Shown: positions 1 to 10,299, numbered from the stretch's first letter. The stretch: 64,000 nt of DNA from Thysanoteuthis rhombus (GCA_963457665.1 OY735215.1:27565097-27629096); one strand, 5' to 3'. Translations and numbers: made by a program. The notes: a model not told the origin generated them from the sequence alone.

Positions 1-600
1 TAGATATTTGTGTATAGCTATAATCATGTTACTTCTTGTTTACATGTTTGTTAATTAATGAAGGGTTTCTCAGAATCTCGCCGCTCAATTTTTCATTAAG
101 TTTCAAAATAGAATTGATTTTTTATCGCTGGTTCGTCATTTTTTCTCGAGTAGGTTATCCATTTTTGTTTGTTCACAAAATGGGATGACAACAACGTCCT
201 TGAAAATCCTTATCGGAGTTCAAATTCATGGATCAATTCTTTTTTTTTCTCTTCAAAGTAAAATTAATCTTTAAAAAAAAAGAAAACGAAACAAAGGCGA
301 TTTTGAAAGGCATTCCCTCAAAATAACATTATGCATAAACATGAAAAAAATATAGTGATTTATGAAGTGCTAGTTTACCAATGACGTAAAAAAATTACTG
401 CATTATTTAAACTATTTTACAATTGCATTCAACTCAGAAAAATATCAAGAATATTATATTGTTCAGCATTTCTTTATCTATGTTAAACCAGAATGAACCC
501 AGATTTTTCATGGATGATTTATCAAAAACGAATAAATTGATTAATCAAAATAAAGGCCCGCTCTATAATTAGCATTCGATAGTTATTTCCCTTGACAAAT
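1..600. other. AT-rich sequence, no recognised gene
   Basis: I see no gene, repeat family or RNA in this stretch. It is AT-rich, with short A and T runs and stops in all frames. It borders the mariner remnant that begins near 624. Confidence 0.5.
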
Positions 601-623
601 GATATAGACAAAAATGTACCGAA

Positions 624-1078
624 CGTGTCAAAAGTAGTTTTGAGCTGGTGATTCCTTGCCGAGCGATGTTCCACAGTCGGATAGAACAGGTAGGGTTGAT
701 TAAGATCAAATCAAAAGATGGTTGAGAAATAGCCAACGTTATTCAATGTGGGATATAGCCGGCATACTCAAGATATCTTTGAAAAGATTTGAAATTCATT
801 TGCACTAGCCTGGTTGAATTGATCATTTTGATGTGTGGCTTCCACATAAGCAAAAACAATATATTAGACAACAATTAAATGTTCCGTTTTTTAAACAAAT
901 TGTGACAGGCAATGAAAGGTGGATGCAAAAAACGACGTGGGACGCGAAAGATTATGAATAAAGCGAAATGAATCACTACTTACAAACTAAAGGCCAATCC
1001 TCAACTAAAGATAAAAGATGTTGTCAATATGGTGAGGTTAGACGGGACAACGTTGAGACATCTGATTTGAGCATGGAA
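624..1078 (+). pseudogene. mariner transposase fossil (copy 1)
   Basis: Decayed Tc1/mariner transposase, which in life would cut and paste the element at TA sites. Reading across frames from about 624 gives a CQK start, then DQIK and NSQRYSMWDIAGILKIS, which fits the second helix-turn-helix of mariner transposases. Further on come VWLPHKQKQYIRQQLN and FKQIVTGNERW. The last matches the family's TGDEKW motif, whose Asp is catalytic; here it has become Asn (near 909-914). Stops and frameshifts interrupt the frame, and the rest of the catalytic domain is lost where the sequence runs into (TA)n at 1119. The same subfamily appears at 29.4-30.0 kb. The element is inactive. Confidence 0.7.
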
Positions 1079-1114
1079 ATACATGCACTATGATATAATT
1101 ACTGCAAGTGATAC

Positions 1115-1118
<4 letters not shown>

Positions 1119-1205
<87 letters not shown>
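1119..1205. repeat. (TA)n microsatellite
   Basis: Almost pure TA dinucleotide, about 87 bp with one interruption. It separates the mariner fossil from the 3' end of the RTE-like LINE copy on the minus strand. Confidence 0.98.
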
Positions 1206-1206
1206 C

Positions 1207-1692
1207 AGTCTTTTAAGGTCTGTTGTTGGACATAGACCTTCCTCAGGATTCGCCACAATTCCCTATCATGGGCATCGCGGAGCCAGTATTTCCTGAATCT
1301 GTCAAGTTCATCTCTCCATCTTGTGTTCTGTCGGCCTCGGTTTCTTATGTGATTCCTGGGGATCCATGTTGTGAGACGTCATGTCCATCAGTTGTCTTTC
1401 ATTCTTGCAACATGGCCTGCCCATTGCCATTTGAGTTTTTTTAATAGTTTCTATGATGTCACGAACACCTGTTTTCTTCCTTATATACTGTGTTGTCTTG
1501 TGATCTCACCATGTAAGGTTGAGCATGATTCTCTCATGTGCACGTTGCATACTTCTCAATTTACGAGTCTGTCTTTTGATTAGGTTCCATGTTTTAGCTC
1601 CACAAGTGACTATCGGGAGAATGCATTGGTTGTATACTCTTCTTTTTAGGATTATTGGGATCATCTGGTTCTTGGTGTGAATTGCAATTATC
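1207..1692 (-). mobile_element. RTE-like LINE 3' end, copy 1
   Basis: 5'-truncated non-LTR retrotransposon covering the C-terminal part of the reverse transcriptase ORF. The minus strand reads LKRRVYNQCILPIVTCGAKTWNL, then RKLRSMQRAHERIMLNLTW, which matches the thumb and C-terminal region of RTE/BovB-like elements (TYGAETW...RAMERSMLG). The frame then breaks. The element's 3' terminus lies near 1207 and abuts (TA)n, where other copies end in an ATGATG-type tail. Six further copies lie at 8.3, 10.9, 14.5, 21.4, 25.5 and 45.0 kb. No copy keeps the catalytic domain, so none is active. Confidence 0.8.
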
Positions 1693-1698
1693 ACTAAG

Positions 1699-1880
1699 AA
1701 ATGGATATGTAATCCGACAGAAATACAATGCGTTTTATTTCTTTAAAATCCAAGTGAAATGATTTCCCGTTATTACACGAACCTGCGACCTCTTAATCGA
1801 ACTTGCAGCCTATACGTAGCCATTTCAACGTTGCGTTGCTGTAACCATTGAACTAAGTAGCCACTGGTAATTCAAAGGCC
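1699..1880 (-). repeat. tRNA-derived SINE, family E (minus copy)
   Basis: Short retroposon in reverse orientation. On the minus strand a tRNA-like head reads TAGTTCAATGGTTA (A-box-like) followed by AAGTTCGATT (B-box-like). The body has GGGAAATCATTTCACTTGG and ends in TATCCATTTCTT. Body and tail match the forward copies at 2.03 and 7.6 kb. This minus copy faces away from the plus copy at 2.03 kb. Confidence 0.55.
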
Positions 1881-2030
1881 CCAAAACAGCTTTATCTCCA
1901 GATTCTCACTCTGTTCACTCACTGTCTGTATCAGCTCTATTTGTTTCTCAACGCTGACACTTCTATTGCGAAGAAATGGATATATAATCCGAAAGAAATT
2001 ATTATAAATGCGTTATATTATTTGAAATTA
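1880..2030. repeat. spacer between paired family E SINEs
   Basis: This ~150 bp spacer (containing CTCCAGATTCTCACTCTGTT) is also found at 7,430-7,540 between a second pair of family E heads. Its last part, near 1970-2028, repeats the reversed SINE tail. The conserved spacer suggests that the pair is one composite repeat unit, not two chance insertions. Confidence 0.45.
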
Positions 2031-2031
2031 T

Positions 2032-2190
2032 CGGCGGTGGTTTAGCTCGATGGTAAGAGCAACGCAACGTTGAAGTTGCTAGCTACCGGTTGCAGCCCCA
2101 TTTCCTTTAATTATTTATTCTATTTACGCCGTCTAGGTCAAATGATACATTTGCCATGTGATAACGGGAGATCATTTCAAATAGGGTTAA
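2032..2190 (+). repeat. tRNA-derived SINE, family E (plus copy)
   Basis: The head reads GGTTTAGCTCGATGGTAAGA, a clear internal pol III A box, followed by a B-box-like CCGGTTGCAGCCCC about 30 bp later. A body of about 90 bp follows, ending in GGGAGATCATTTCAAATAGG. It is a retroposon, not a working tRNA: the acceptor stem does not close and copies recur at 1.7, 7.4-7.8 and 53.9 kb. Confidence 0.6.
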
Positions 2191-2199
2191 AATGCATAT

Positions 2200-2311
2200 A
2201 CATACACACATACATACATACATACATACACGAATACATGGGATTATGTATATATGTATGTGTATGCATCTTCAGATCGATCGATTGATAGATGATGGAT
2301 ATATATATATT

Positions 2312-2356
<45 letters not shown>

Positions 2357-2369
2357 GGGGGAGAGAGAG
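2200..2369. repeat. (CATA)n, (TA)n and (GA)n compound microsatellite
   Basis: CATA repeats at 2200-2232, TA at about 2296-2343 and GA at 2344-2369. The intervening bases are TATG- and GATA-rich. Confidence 0.95.
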
Positions 2370-3380
2370 ATGTATGTGCGCCTGTGCAGAGAGATAGATG
2401 GATAGATATATATTTACAAACTGGGATAGATAGACATGAATTTAGTGAAATATAATCAGGTCTGTGATGAAAATAAATGTATTCTCTGCTAACAATGAAC
2501 ATACCAGTTTGCAATAAAACCTTTCTCATCTATCTTGATTCTGTCATGACAACAATTTTTCTTTTAATCTGATTAAAAATCAATAGAATATTTTTATTAC
2601 TCAATCAATCGATCTCTATTCTCAATCACATTAAACCTTTCCCTGCTCTGATGAATAACCGTGAACCAGTGTATTTTTGTCTGTTTCTGAGTGACTCCGT
2701 GTCAGCACGCATGCGCAACGAAGGATTTGTACGAGAGATTATTTTGTGGATGAGCAGACGTAAACCGTAGAGAAACTATTTATTAGACCGACTACAACAA
2801 AAGGCATTAGTAAGTACGTTTGTATTAATAGAAGTCACAGAGAGTGATCGCCAATGACTCGATAAACAGACATCGATAGATATGTTCAGAATCGGTTATA
2901 GCAGTTAGAAGCAAAGTCTACAGAATCGGCAAGCCGAGTTCAAATTCTACCCAAGGTGGTCTGTAGTCACTTACGGTAGTTAAAGAGAGTACGTTTGCTC
3001 AGCGTCCAAAATCATAGCCTTTACCTGGGCACCAGCAAAGATTCCAGGTACCCGATCGGATCAGGTAATTCCTTCTGCCAACAAAGAGAAATAGTGATGA
3101 GAAAATTGTGTGACGTAAATCGATGTAACAGTTAATAATGCTTCGAGAGTAAGGTAGTTATGATGGAGTGGTTTGCGTAAGTGATCAATCATCCTCACTC
3201 TTCTCCATCAGTCATCGTGGCATACCAGTGACTAGACAGGGAGAAGTGGATTCGTGTCTACCCAGAAGCTATTGGAGACATGATTTCGAATGATGAATTT
3301 CAAAGCAAGCGTACTCTCGTGAATTGGATTATGAAGTGGCAGTTAGCTGTATGCTTGTAAAATCAACTACACCAACATGG
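2370..3380. other. mostly unassigned sequence with weak SINE-like signal
   Basis: No gene seen. Near 2,925-2,945 GCCGAGTTCAAATTCTACCC resembles a B box, with GGTAATTCCTTCTGCC about 120 bp later, so a decayed tRNA-derived SINE at roughly 2,890-3,115 is possible. The rest shows nothing I recognise. Confidence 0.35.
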
Positions 3381-3383
3381 TTT

Positions 3384-3402
3384 CTATCTATCTATCTATC
3401 TA

Positions 3403-3438
<36 letters not shown>
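3384..3438. repeat. (TATC)n(TA)n microsatellite
   Basis: About six TATC units followed by a TA run. Confidence 0.97.
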
Positions 3439-3439
<1 letters not shown>

Positions 3440-3802
3440 ACTAGTCTATCATTGTTTGAGTTTGATAATCGTTTTGGGAGAGATATATCCACTCATTTTT
3501 TTTCACGTCTGTTCACACAATATCTCTGAAAGTTCCCAAGAAATTTCAATGGAATTTTGTTGAAGAATGTACCATAGGCTATCAAAAGAAGGGTCAATTT
3601 TTCTGATTGAGAGTCATTTTTATTAACCAGAAAAGAGCTTTTGAACCAAAAACAGTGAATAAAAAAACCAGATTAAAATTTGATGGGAAGTAAATCAATA
3701 TTTAATTATTCAAAGTTCTGTCCACTGATTTAAAAAAAAAATTCATTTTAATTCAGTTTTAATTTAGTTAACTGCGTTTGCAGAGGTATAATACACATGA
3801 GG

Positions 3803-3860
3803 CTATCTATCTATCTATCCATCTCTCTTTCTCTCTCTTTCTCTCTCTTTCTCTCTCTCA

Positions 3861-3898
<38 letters not shown>
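3803..3898. repeat. (CTAT)n(CT)n(TA)n compound microsatellite
   Basis: CTAT units, then CT-rich sequence with CTCTTT phasing, then TA repeats. A small match to the family E tail (GTTGGATTATATATACATTT) follows at about 4,048-4,075. Confidence 0.95.
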
Positions 3899-3901
<3 letters not shown>

Positions 3902-4285
3902 TGCGTTAATTTTCATTTGAAACTATATTTGATCTGACATCCTATGTTTACGCAGTGAATACGCCAGTTGGCGTAGACTATGTAAATAGAATAAACAATA
4001 GAAGAAATGGGCTGTTTCAGGAATCAAATAAAATGCCTTTATAATTATTCTGTTGGATTATATATACATTTCTCCACATAATTATTTAATAAATATTTAC
4101 TAAACTAAGCTCGGTCCGACACAAGTCTAAATATGGAAAATCAGATTGTATTGCACGGATCTTCAAAGAGGGATAAGCCTGTCAGTCATGGAAGATATTC
4201 AAAATACTGGCCTTTTACAAGGACAAGACCACCCATCACTCGCGAAGAAGACAAAATAGATCGACAAACGTGCAGATCTTAAGGA

Positions 4286-4288
<3 letters not shown>

Positions 4289-4339
<51 letters not shown>
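4289..4339. repeat. (TA)n microsatellite
   Basis: Pure TA directly next to the family D repeat at 4340. Most family D copies in the window abut TA tracts. Confidence 0.97.
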
Positions 4340-4342
<3 letters not shown>

Positions 4343-4652
4343 CGCTCTTCCATTCAGGGTCCAGCACTCTTTAAGTGCGGTAACTCGTTCATTATAAGCT
4401 TATACAATGCTCTTCCAACTTAGGAATAGAGCACTCTGGTGGATGGAGAATTATGCGTGAGTGAGTAGATCGCTTAGATTCAACCTTACCGACCGTCTAG
4501 TCCTGCGTAGGACGGAGGTAAGATACCAGCCTCTGGGTCTGAAGCGAAGGTTTCGATCTTACCTCATGTTACTGGATGGGATTATGGATAGTCTATAGCC
4601 ACAATGAAGAGTTGTAATACAACGAAACAGCCGTCTGTAGATGACACAATTA
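4340..4652 (+). repeat. family D dispersed repeat, copy 1
   Basis: Noncoding repeat of about 310 bp. Landmarks are AACGCTCTTCCATTC at the start, AGAGCACTCTGGTGGATGG in the middle, GGTCTGAAGCGAAGGTTTCG (weakly B-box-like) and TAATACAACGAAACAGC near the end, finishing at GATGACACAATTATT. Other copies lie at 27.0, 28.8, 34.8, 35.1 and 47.0 kb. It has no coding capacity and no clear terminal inverted repeats. I suspect a SINE, but the family is not one I can name. Confidence 0.6.
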
Positions 4653-4661
4653 TTTCTCATA

Positions 4662-4709
4662 TTGGATTTTTAATCTCATACATATGTACATATGAGATTA
4701 GAAATCCAA
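4662..4709. repeat. 48 bp imperfect hairpin
   Basis: Arms of 19 bp (4662-4680 and 4691-4709) pair at 18 of 19 positions around a 10 nt loop. The only mismatch is 4670/4701. It lies between the family D repeat and the reverse transcriptase pseudogene, so it could be an end structure of either. Confidence 0.85.
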
Positions 4710-4744
4710 CGAGTGAAATACCCCTAAAATTCGAGTCTGGCACT

Positions 4745-6024
4745 TAAAAAATTTGTTATGAGTGATAAAGCAGCAAATAATATAGCATTTATACGTAAAA
4801 GATATATTCAATAAATATTGTCTGAAATGAATAATACAGGAACACCATCATCCGCGTATAAAGTATCTACTTGTAAAACAGATAATATTATATTTGATAA
4901 CATCATATTATGCGACAATTTAGGACTTGAAAAATATAAAAGTTACCAATCTATATTGGATACTTAGAATTCAGAAAAATCCAACTCGTACTCGCTCTAT
5001 CATAGTCTGTAGGGTTTGTAGTTCTGAATCTTTCAGCAAAGCTGTTTCAAAAAATTTTAATTCTATATCCAATCAGATACAGAAATTCCATAATAAAAGT
5101 AAATTCTACAGTAATTCAAATCCCTTCTACGTAGTAAATAATTCTATGTTCGTTGAAGAAAAATCGGGTATTATAAATACCCGTAGAGAGACAAAATCTA
5201 TCTCAACCTAAGATTTTATTATTCTTTACACAAAAATTCCCCTTGAAATTCTTATATAAGATTTTAATAGAATAGTAGACTTGCCAAGGCATTTCCAGGA
5301 GGAAATAGTAAACATATTGGGTTTACAAGCTGTAAAGCTTTCTCATGTAAAACAATAAAAAAAGACAAGACTCACTTTTCGTGCTCTACCGTTGAGCGAT
5401 TGGTTGTCACCTTATTGGGGAATGTTACTATAAAATATGTAATAAAACATTTCATTAGTGTCCCAACGGGAATCGATCCTGCCCCCTACTGGGCAAATTT
5501 CTATTTACAGAGACACGAATATATATATTCATATCATATTTAATTAGAACTAATATAAAATGAACTCGTCCAATTTTAGGTTGTACTCGTTTTATTGATG
5601 AATTATGTTCTCTTGATGATGAAGGAGAATTCGGGAAATCGTGTAATAAGGATCTTAAAATAAAGTGTGAACACAACAGAATGCAAGCTACTTTCTTAGA
5701 TTTGATATTGAAATCGAAGATGGAATGTTTGTCTATAAATTGTTTGATGAAAGAGATTCTTTTCTGTTCTATATCGTACGTATGCCATTTAGAACAAGCA
5801 GTATTTCATCTTGTATATTTTACGGAACAATATTCTCAGAATATTTGAGAATAGCAAGAGGTACTCTTAGATTAATTGATCTTATACCGAACATTGTTTC
5901 TTTAGTTGTAAGAATGGTCAATCGATACGTCGAAATTAGTGAGATTTTTAGACAATTTAACGAAGCCATGACTAAACATCCTGATCCTTTCAAAACTAAT
6001 CAGTTTGTCCATAATGAAAAATAA
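4745..6024 (+). pseudogene. decayed reverse transcriptase gene
   Basis: Nearly complete but broken reverse transcriptase. In order: DKAANNIAFIRKRY (4764, frame 3); LYWILRIQKNPTRTRS (4951, frame 1), equal to the family's YWLPKMHKTP block; SIST-stop-DFIILYTKIP (stop at 5209-5211), matching the motif-A block (STFDFSTLYTTIP); GIDPAPYWANF (5469-5501, frame 3), a motif-B equivalent; RFIDEL (5588-5605, frame 2), the motif-C block where YIDD has become FIDE; then ATFLDL (5687-5704). A further frameshift leads to the open frame 5725-6024 with YKLFDERDSFLFYIVRMPF and SEYLRIARGT. There are at least four frame changes and one in-frame stop. I know this RT type from invertebrate genomes but cannot place it in a named clade; Penelope-like is one candidate. 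No endonuclease domain is visible nearby. Confidence 0.75.
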
Positions 6025-6320
6025 CGAAAAGGAAAGAATGTGTCAATGAGAATATAAAAATAGAGTAAATGAAAAATGTACATTAAAATTAATAAAGGTT
6101 GAAAAATTAACTTTTAGGTTAGTTGTTGAAGTCTTCGATTGAATCTGTTGGTAGAGAATCAACTCGGAGAAGTTTGTTCTGTGTAATTAGCATTTTTAAA
6201 GATGCTATCGTAAGTTTGTTTGCGTGCAGTCTGAGATTGAAACCGATATAGCAGATTTAATACTCACATAGGTGAACACTCCATAGAAGTGACACGAACA
6301 GTGAGTCACGTCTGTTGTTA
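6025..6320. other. short unassigned stretch 3' of the RT pseudogene
   Basis: AT-rich, with no motif recognised. It could include the 3' untranslated end of the RT element, but no tail or target duplication is evident. Confidence 0.35.
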
Positions 6321-6712
6321 TACTTACTGATCCCTCATCTTTAAATAGGTTTTCTTTGATGACTCACGTAAGTAAGCCCTGTTTCAAAAAGATAAATGAT
6401 GTGCAGTATGAAATAACATCCATATTCAATACCTCATCTACATTTATATAAAAATCATAGCTGAGAGGGTGATGACGTTTGATCTACACTGCCGAGGAGC
6501 CATGTTAAAGTAACTGTTTTGTTTTTAGAAGAAAAAAAAATACACATCGTACCATAATAACAAAGTATATGTAAAACGGGGAAAAAACACTGAAGAAAAT
6601 TAAAGAAATTGTATTGATGGGTATTGGGAAATAAGTGATTGAAGTGACATAATAACATTTTGAAAAAGTTTTTTAATGTTTAGAGTTGAAGCAGTAAAGC
6701 TTTTTAGTCTCT
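6321..6712 (+). repeat. family J dispersed repeat, copy 1
   Basis: Noncoding repeat of about 390 bp. Landmarks are TACTTACTGATCCC at the start, CGTAAGTAAGCCCTGTTT about 70 bp later, ACCATAATAACAAAGTATAT in the middle, GGGAAATAAGTGATTGAAG, and GAAGCAGTAAAGC at the end. The landmark order is kept in copies at 7.93 (3' half), 17.45 and 53.5 kb, all on the plus strand. No ORF, tRNA head or terminal inverted repeat is evident. Confidence 0.65.
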
Positions 6713-6782
6713 ATATACACTAGCTGGAATCCCATCTTATGATGCAGTATTCTGCTACTATGTATATCGAACGGAAAGTAAG

Positions 6783-7020
6783 GGTCTAATTTTGCGTTAG
6801 AGTTACATTATAAATAGAGCCCCTCTCTAAAACGTCTACTGTCATTTTTCACCTTCAATTTCACCCTCAAAGGTTGGTAGAGTTTCCTTTCACTTTTGAA
6901 CACTTAAAGGGCGAAGGGGGAATAGCTTTGGCATTATAGTTATATTGTAGATAGAACCCTTTCTAAAAATCCTTAAAAATATTTTTCTCAAAACGTTTCA
7001 TTTTAAAACGTCTACTAGGT
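6783..7020. repeat. imperfect tandem duplication, period ~137 bp
   Basis: A segment with AGTTACATTATAAATAGAGC (6801) recurs as AGTTATATTGTAGATAGAAC (6938). Both are followed by TCTAAAA, and AAAACGTCTACT appears once in each unit region. The sequence continues into GACAGACAAAAATACAAACA at about 7,083, a type of segment I often associate with dispersed invertebrate repeats. Confidence 0.55.
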
Positions 7021-7395
7021 CTATTGTAAGGACATGCCAAATTTTGTTGGGCTTCACCCATGTTTAGGTACTTTTCATAGCGTGACAGACAAAAATACAA
7101 ACAGACACCTTTCACTCTGTCTGGTATTTTCCCTACTACGTTCAATGTCCCATGGGTACCAGTCGATTTACCTTTTGATCCATCTGTTATTACTTCTTCT
7201 GTCAAGGTGTCAAGCTCCATCTGCCTTATTACTGTATTGTATATCCTTTACACTAGTCCTCCCTCACATCCATGTTGATTTCTTTTTCTTAAAGTCATTC
7301 CTAGCATTGCTCTTTCTATGGCTCTTTTTGCAAGTATTGTTAGTTATCAATTTGATTTGTCAATTTCCTTGTTTTGCATCCGTGAGTTATGGCTG

Positions 7396-7845
7396 CGTAA
7401 CGTTGCTTTTACCATCGAGCTAAACAGCTACCGGTTATGCAAAGGTCCAAATAACTGTTTCAACTCCAGATCCTCATTTTGTTTATTCACTGTCTATATC
7501 TGCTCAATTAGTTTCTTTAAACGCAGATGATTCTATCCTAGGATATGGATATATGAAAAATATGATTCGAAAAAAAAATGATTATTAACTACGTCATACA
7601 TTGAGGCGGCTACCCTATCGATCGCAGGTTCGATTCAAGCAGCTACCTCATTTTCTTTAATTGTTTATTCTATTTGCATTGTCTGGGCCAAAATAATACG
7701 TTCACCTTGTAATAACAGGAAATCATTTCAAATAGATTTTCAATATGATATAACGCAATTTAAAACCATTCATGTATCCATTTCTTTATAACATTCACCG
7801 TGTAATAACGGAAGATCGTTTAAGATAGAGTCATATACATATTCA
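7396..7845. repeat. second family E SINE pair
   Basis: A reversed head at 7,396-7,440 (ACCATCGAGCTAAACAGC), the shared spacer at 7,440-7,540, then a forward head with GATCGCAGGTTCGATTC (good B box) near 7,618-7,635. A body follows with GGAAATCATTTCAAATAG, TGATATAACGCAATTTAAA and TATCCATTTCTT, then a partial extra tail unit to about 7,830. The order matches that of the 1.70-2.19 kb locus. Confidence 0.55.
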
Positions 7846-7866
7846 TACACACACACACACACGCAT

Positions 7867-7929
<63 letters not shown>
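7846..7929. repeat. (CA)n(TA)n microsatellite
   Basis: CA-rich repeats to about 7892 then TA repeats to 7929, next to a family J fragment. Confidence 0.97.
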
Positions 7930-7932
<3 letters not shown>

Positions 7933-8105
7933 TTCAAATATCTGATACGGTTACTTGGTAAACTAATGATTCCAACAAGAAAAAATACACATAGTAACAT
8001 AATATCAAAGTATGTGTGAAACATAAAAAAACTCCAAAGAAAATTACGTAAATTACCTTATCAGATATTGGAAAATAAGTGACTGATATGCCACAAAAAT
8101 AGATA
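7930..8105 (+). repeat. family J repeat, copy 2 (3' half)
   Basis: Carries CTAATGATTCCAACAAG, ATCAAAGTATGTGTGAAAC and GGAAAATAAGTGACTGA in the same order as the 3' half of the 6.3 and 17.4 kb copies. The 5' half is replaced by the preceding TA tract. Confidence 0.6.
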
Positions 8106-8261
8106 TGAGCAGACTGATGAACATTATAGATGACGTCAGGGTGATCGAAAACATCTTTTCATTGAAACAACTTTTTTTTTTGAAACAACTTTTTCTCGAA
8201 ACGACTTTTTATCGAAACTCTCGATGAAACGTCATTTGATGCAAAGAAAGTCGCAGTAATA

Positions 8262-8293
8262 CACACACATACACACACACACACACACACACA
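8262..8293. repeat. (CA)n microsatellite
   Basis: A short CA tract that runs directly into the ATC-rich tail of RTE copy 2. Confidence 0.95.
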
Positions 8294-8578
8294 TATCATC
8301 ATCATCTTCATCATCATAATCATCAGTCCCTTAACTTCCGTCGTTGGACATAGACCTTCCCCAGGATCCGCCACATTTCTCTATCACGGGCGTCATGGAG
8401 CCAGTATTTTCTGAATTTGTCTTGTTGCAGGTTTTTCTCTCGGTTAGGTTCCACGTTTCTGCTCCATAAGTGACTACCGGGAAAATGCATTGGTTTTATA
8501 TTCCCCCCTTTTTTTTATTATTGGGATCGTCTTGTTTTTTGAAGGCTGAGCTTGCCTTGCCGAAGGTTGCCAGCGTAG
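8294..8578 (-). mobile_element. RTE-like LINE 3' end, copy 2 (internally deleted)
   Basis: The minus strand ends in an ATGATG-rich tail (8294-8325), as expected for RTE elements that end in short tandem repeats. The terminal block GTCCAACGACGG and the distal block around 8,440-8,575 are present, but about 200 bp between them (present in copies 1 and 6) are missing. The minus strand at 8,530-8,575 reads toward the GWAAFGRL-type region of the family. Confidence 0.75.
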
Positions 8579-8579
8579 T

Positions 8580-9220
8580 AAGTTCAATGATTGTCAGGAT
8601 AAGGTACGTGAATAACTATGTGCATGTGGAGAGCTAAATGTATTGATTCCAGAAAATTTCTTACGAAACAAAACCAGAGAGAATTTATCATTGTAACGAT
8701 AAAAGTAATGACGCTTTAGGATGTTCCCATTTTGATGAGAAGAAGCTGTGCGATAAGAAATCCGATCGGGAGCAAAGAATCTCCACAGTTTCGAAAGTAT
8801 TCTCACGTGTCTACTTTTAGTATTTAGTCAGCGCACATCTGCTATCTTGGAGCGACTGGGATCTCTGCCTAAAGCTGCAGGCAGCTGTACTCTCAGATAC
8901 ATCTGTGCTTTAAAAAAACTATCGAAACCCGTACTATTCAGAAGTTCTCTGCTTAAAGTTACAGACAGACGAAAAGAGGCCCCAAATAACCGAGTATTTA
9001 AGTGTGTGTGTTGGTACATCAATATGATCCTTTACTTATGATGAAAAAGCATAGATATTTCATGACAATTATTTATTTTTTAGAAAGACCTTCCGTGACA
9101 ATGCACTTATTTCAGTGGTGAATATTAATCACGTATATGTGACAGCCCTTGACGCTATTCTTTCTAACATGGGTTAATATGCGTTCGGTATTCGCTATAG
9201 TGAAGGTGTAGAGTGTCGTA
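8580..9220. other. unassigned unique-looking sequence
   Basis: No gene or repeat recognised. Several short frames of 60-70 codons occur on both strands with no domain signature, so I do not call them. Confidence 0.4.
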
Positions 9221-9223
9221 GCG

Positions 9224-9366
9224 ATCAGCGGTACATGAAATAAAATCGGCGAACCAAGTTCGAGTTCGGAATTTTGCATTCGTATATCTTTTTCTCCCCC
9301 GTCTATGGGTACATAGCATTTACAGCCTTCCAGACCTGTAAAGCAGTCTAGGAGAACTGAAAACAT
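9224..9366 (+). repeat. possible tRNA-derived SINE
   Basis: CGTAGCGATCAGCGGTACAT followed by ACCAAGTTCGAGTTCGG resembles an A-box/B-box pair. The body runs past TGGGTACATAGCATTTACAG. The acceptor end does not fold into a tRNA. It is weakly similar to the family H copies at 10.0 and 24.9 kb. Confidence 0.4.
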
Positions 9367-9904
9367 ACCAAGAATAAATGTTCCTAAGGCAGGCTGGTGA
9401 TGAATTCGATCTCCTTACTGTCAATCTCTAAAGCCAAAAGAGACCACCGGTTGTCTCAACGTACCACTAGAAAATAACTTTTGAAGGCTGAGAGGGAAGG
9501 ATCGTCCTTGTGAAACGACATCCCCCCGCTTAAAATCATTAATTCCCAGGTTGCTATGCCGATCTCTGCACAGTCAGAGACATCATCAGAATTATGGCCT
9601 ACCAAAAAAAAAAAAACGATTACACATTCGCTATGTATAACATAATTTATCCTCAATCTCATGACTGGAAAATAAAAATGCTTAGACGTCAAACTACTCA
9701 TTGTCCTATAAGCTAAAGAGTTTATTCATTCAGTTATTGTTTTTATATTTTTGATTTTCATCTTCCACTTGTACTCGATGTGTTGTGGGGAGGTAGAGAC
9801 GGCACTCGGACCAATATCGTCCTCTTGCCTCCGTTCTGCTGTATCTTACTTGGGCACTCGACAATAATCCAATATCCGGCTCGAAGTTGTTGATCAAAGG
9901 CTCT

Positions 9905-10108
9905 CAATTCTCAAGTAACGGGACACGGGGGATGTTGATGAGTTTTATCCTGTCGTACTACCCCCGTGACGGATGGGAGAGAGAAGACATGGATACACGC
10001 CTTTCCAAAAGGCATCAATGCGTAATGAGCGCCAGCTGTCTCAGCCGGAGTTTGAACGCGGCTCGCCGATCCCATTCTCTGTTTCCTTAATCGTTCGGCC
10101 ACTCGAAC
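9905..10108 (-). repeat. tRNA-derived SINE, family H, copy 1
   Basis: The minus strand reads GTGGCCGAACGATTAAGG (Leu/Ser-like A box), then GCCGCGTTCAAACTCC (B box), then CTTTTGGAAAGGCGTGTAT. The last block is shared with the minus-strand copy at 24.8-25.0 kb as TAGAAAGGCATGTATGC, at a similar distance from the B box. It is a retroposon and not a functional tRNA gene. Confidence 0.6.
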
Positions 10109-10109
10109 C

Positions 10110-10254
10110 TCCAAGTGGAGGAGGAAGAAGCAGGAAGGGAGAAAAAGAGGGGGGGTGACGAGACAGGAATCAATAAGAGTGTAGAAAGTATTTGAAGAAG
10201 CTAACCAGAGAAAGAAGGAGAGAGAAAAATGGAAATTGTTGAAGGAACAAAGGA

Positions 10255-10299
<45 letters not shown>

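Noticed and set aside
1108..1296. Ile-Tyr repeat open frames at TA tracts (also near 16.6, 35.7, 48.5 and 63.7 kb)
   Set aside because: They are TA dinucleotide repeats read as codons and carry no protein evidence.
2032..2100. tRNA gene on the plus strand
   Set aside because: A and B boxes are present, but the acceptor stem does not pair, and the segment recurs with a SINE body and tail.
5380..5490. tRNA-like A box and B box within the RT pseudogene
   Set aside because: On the minus strand the B-like motif comes before the A-like motif, the wrong order, and the B-like motif is part of the GIDPAPYW coding block.
10020..10105. tRNA-Leu or tRNA-Ser gene on the minus strand
   Set aside because: It has good internal promoter boxes, but the 3' body shared with 24.8 kb marks a SINE.
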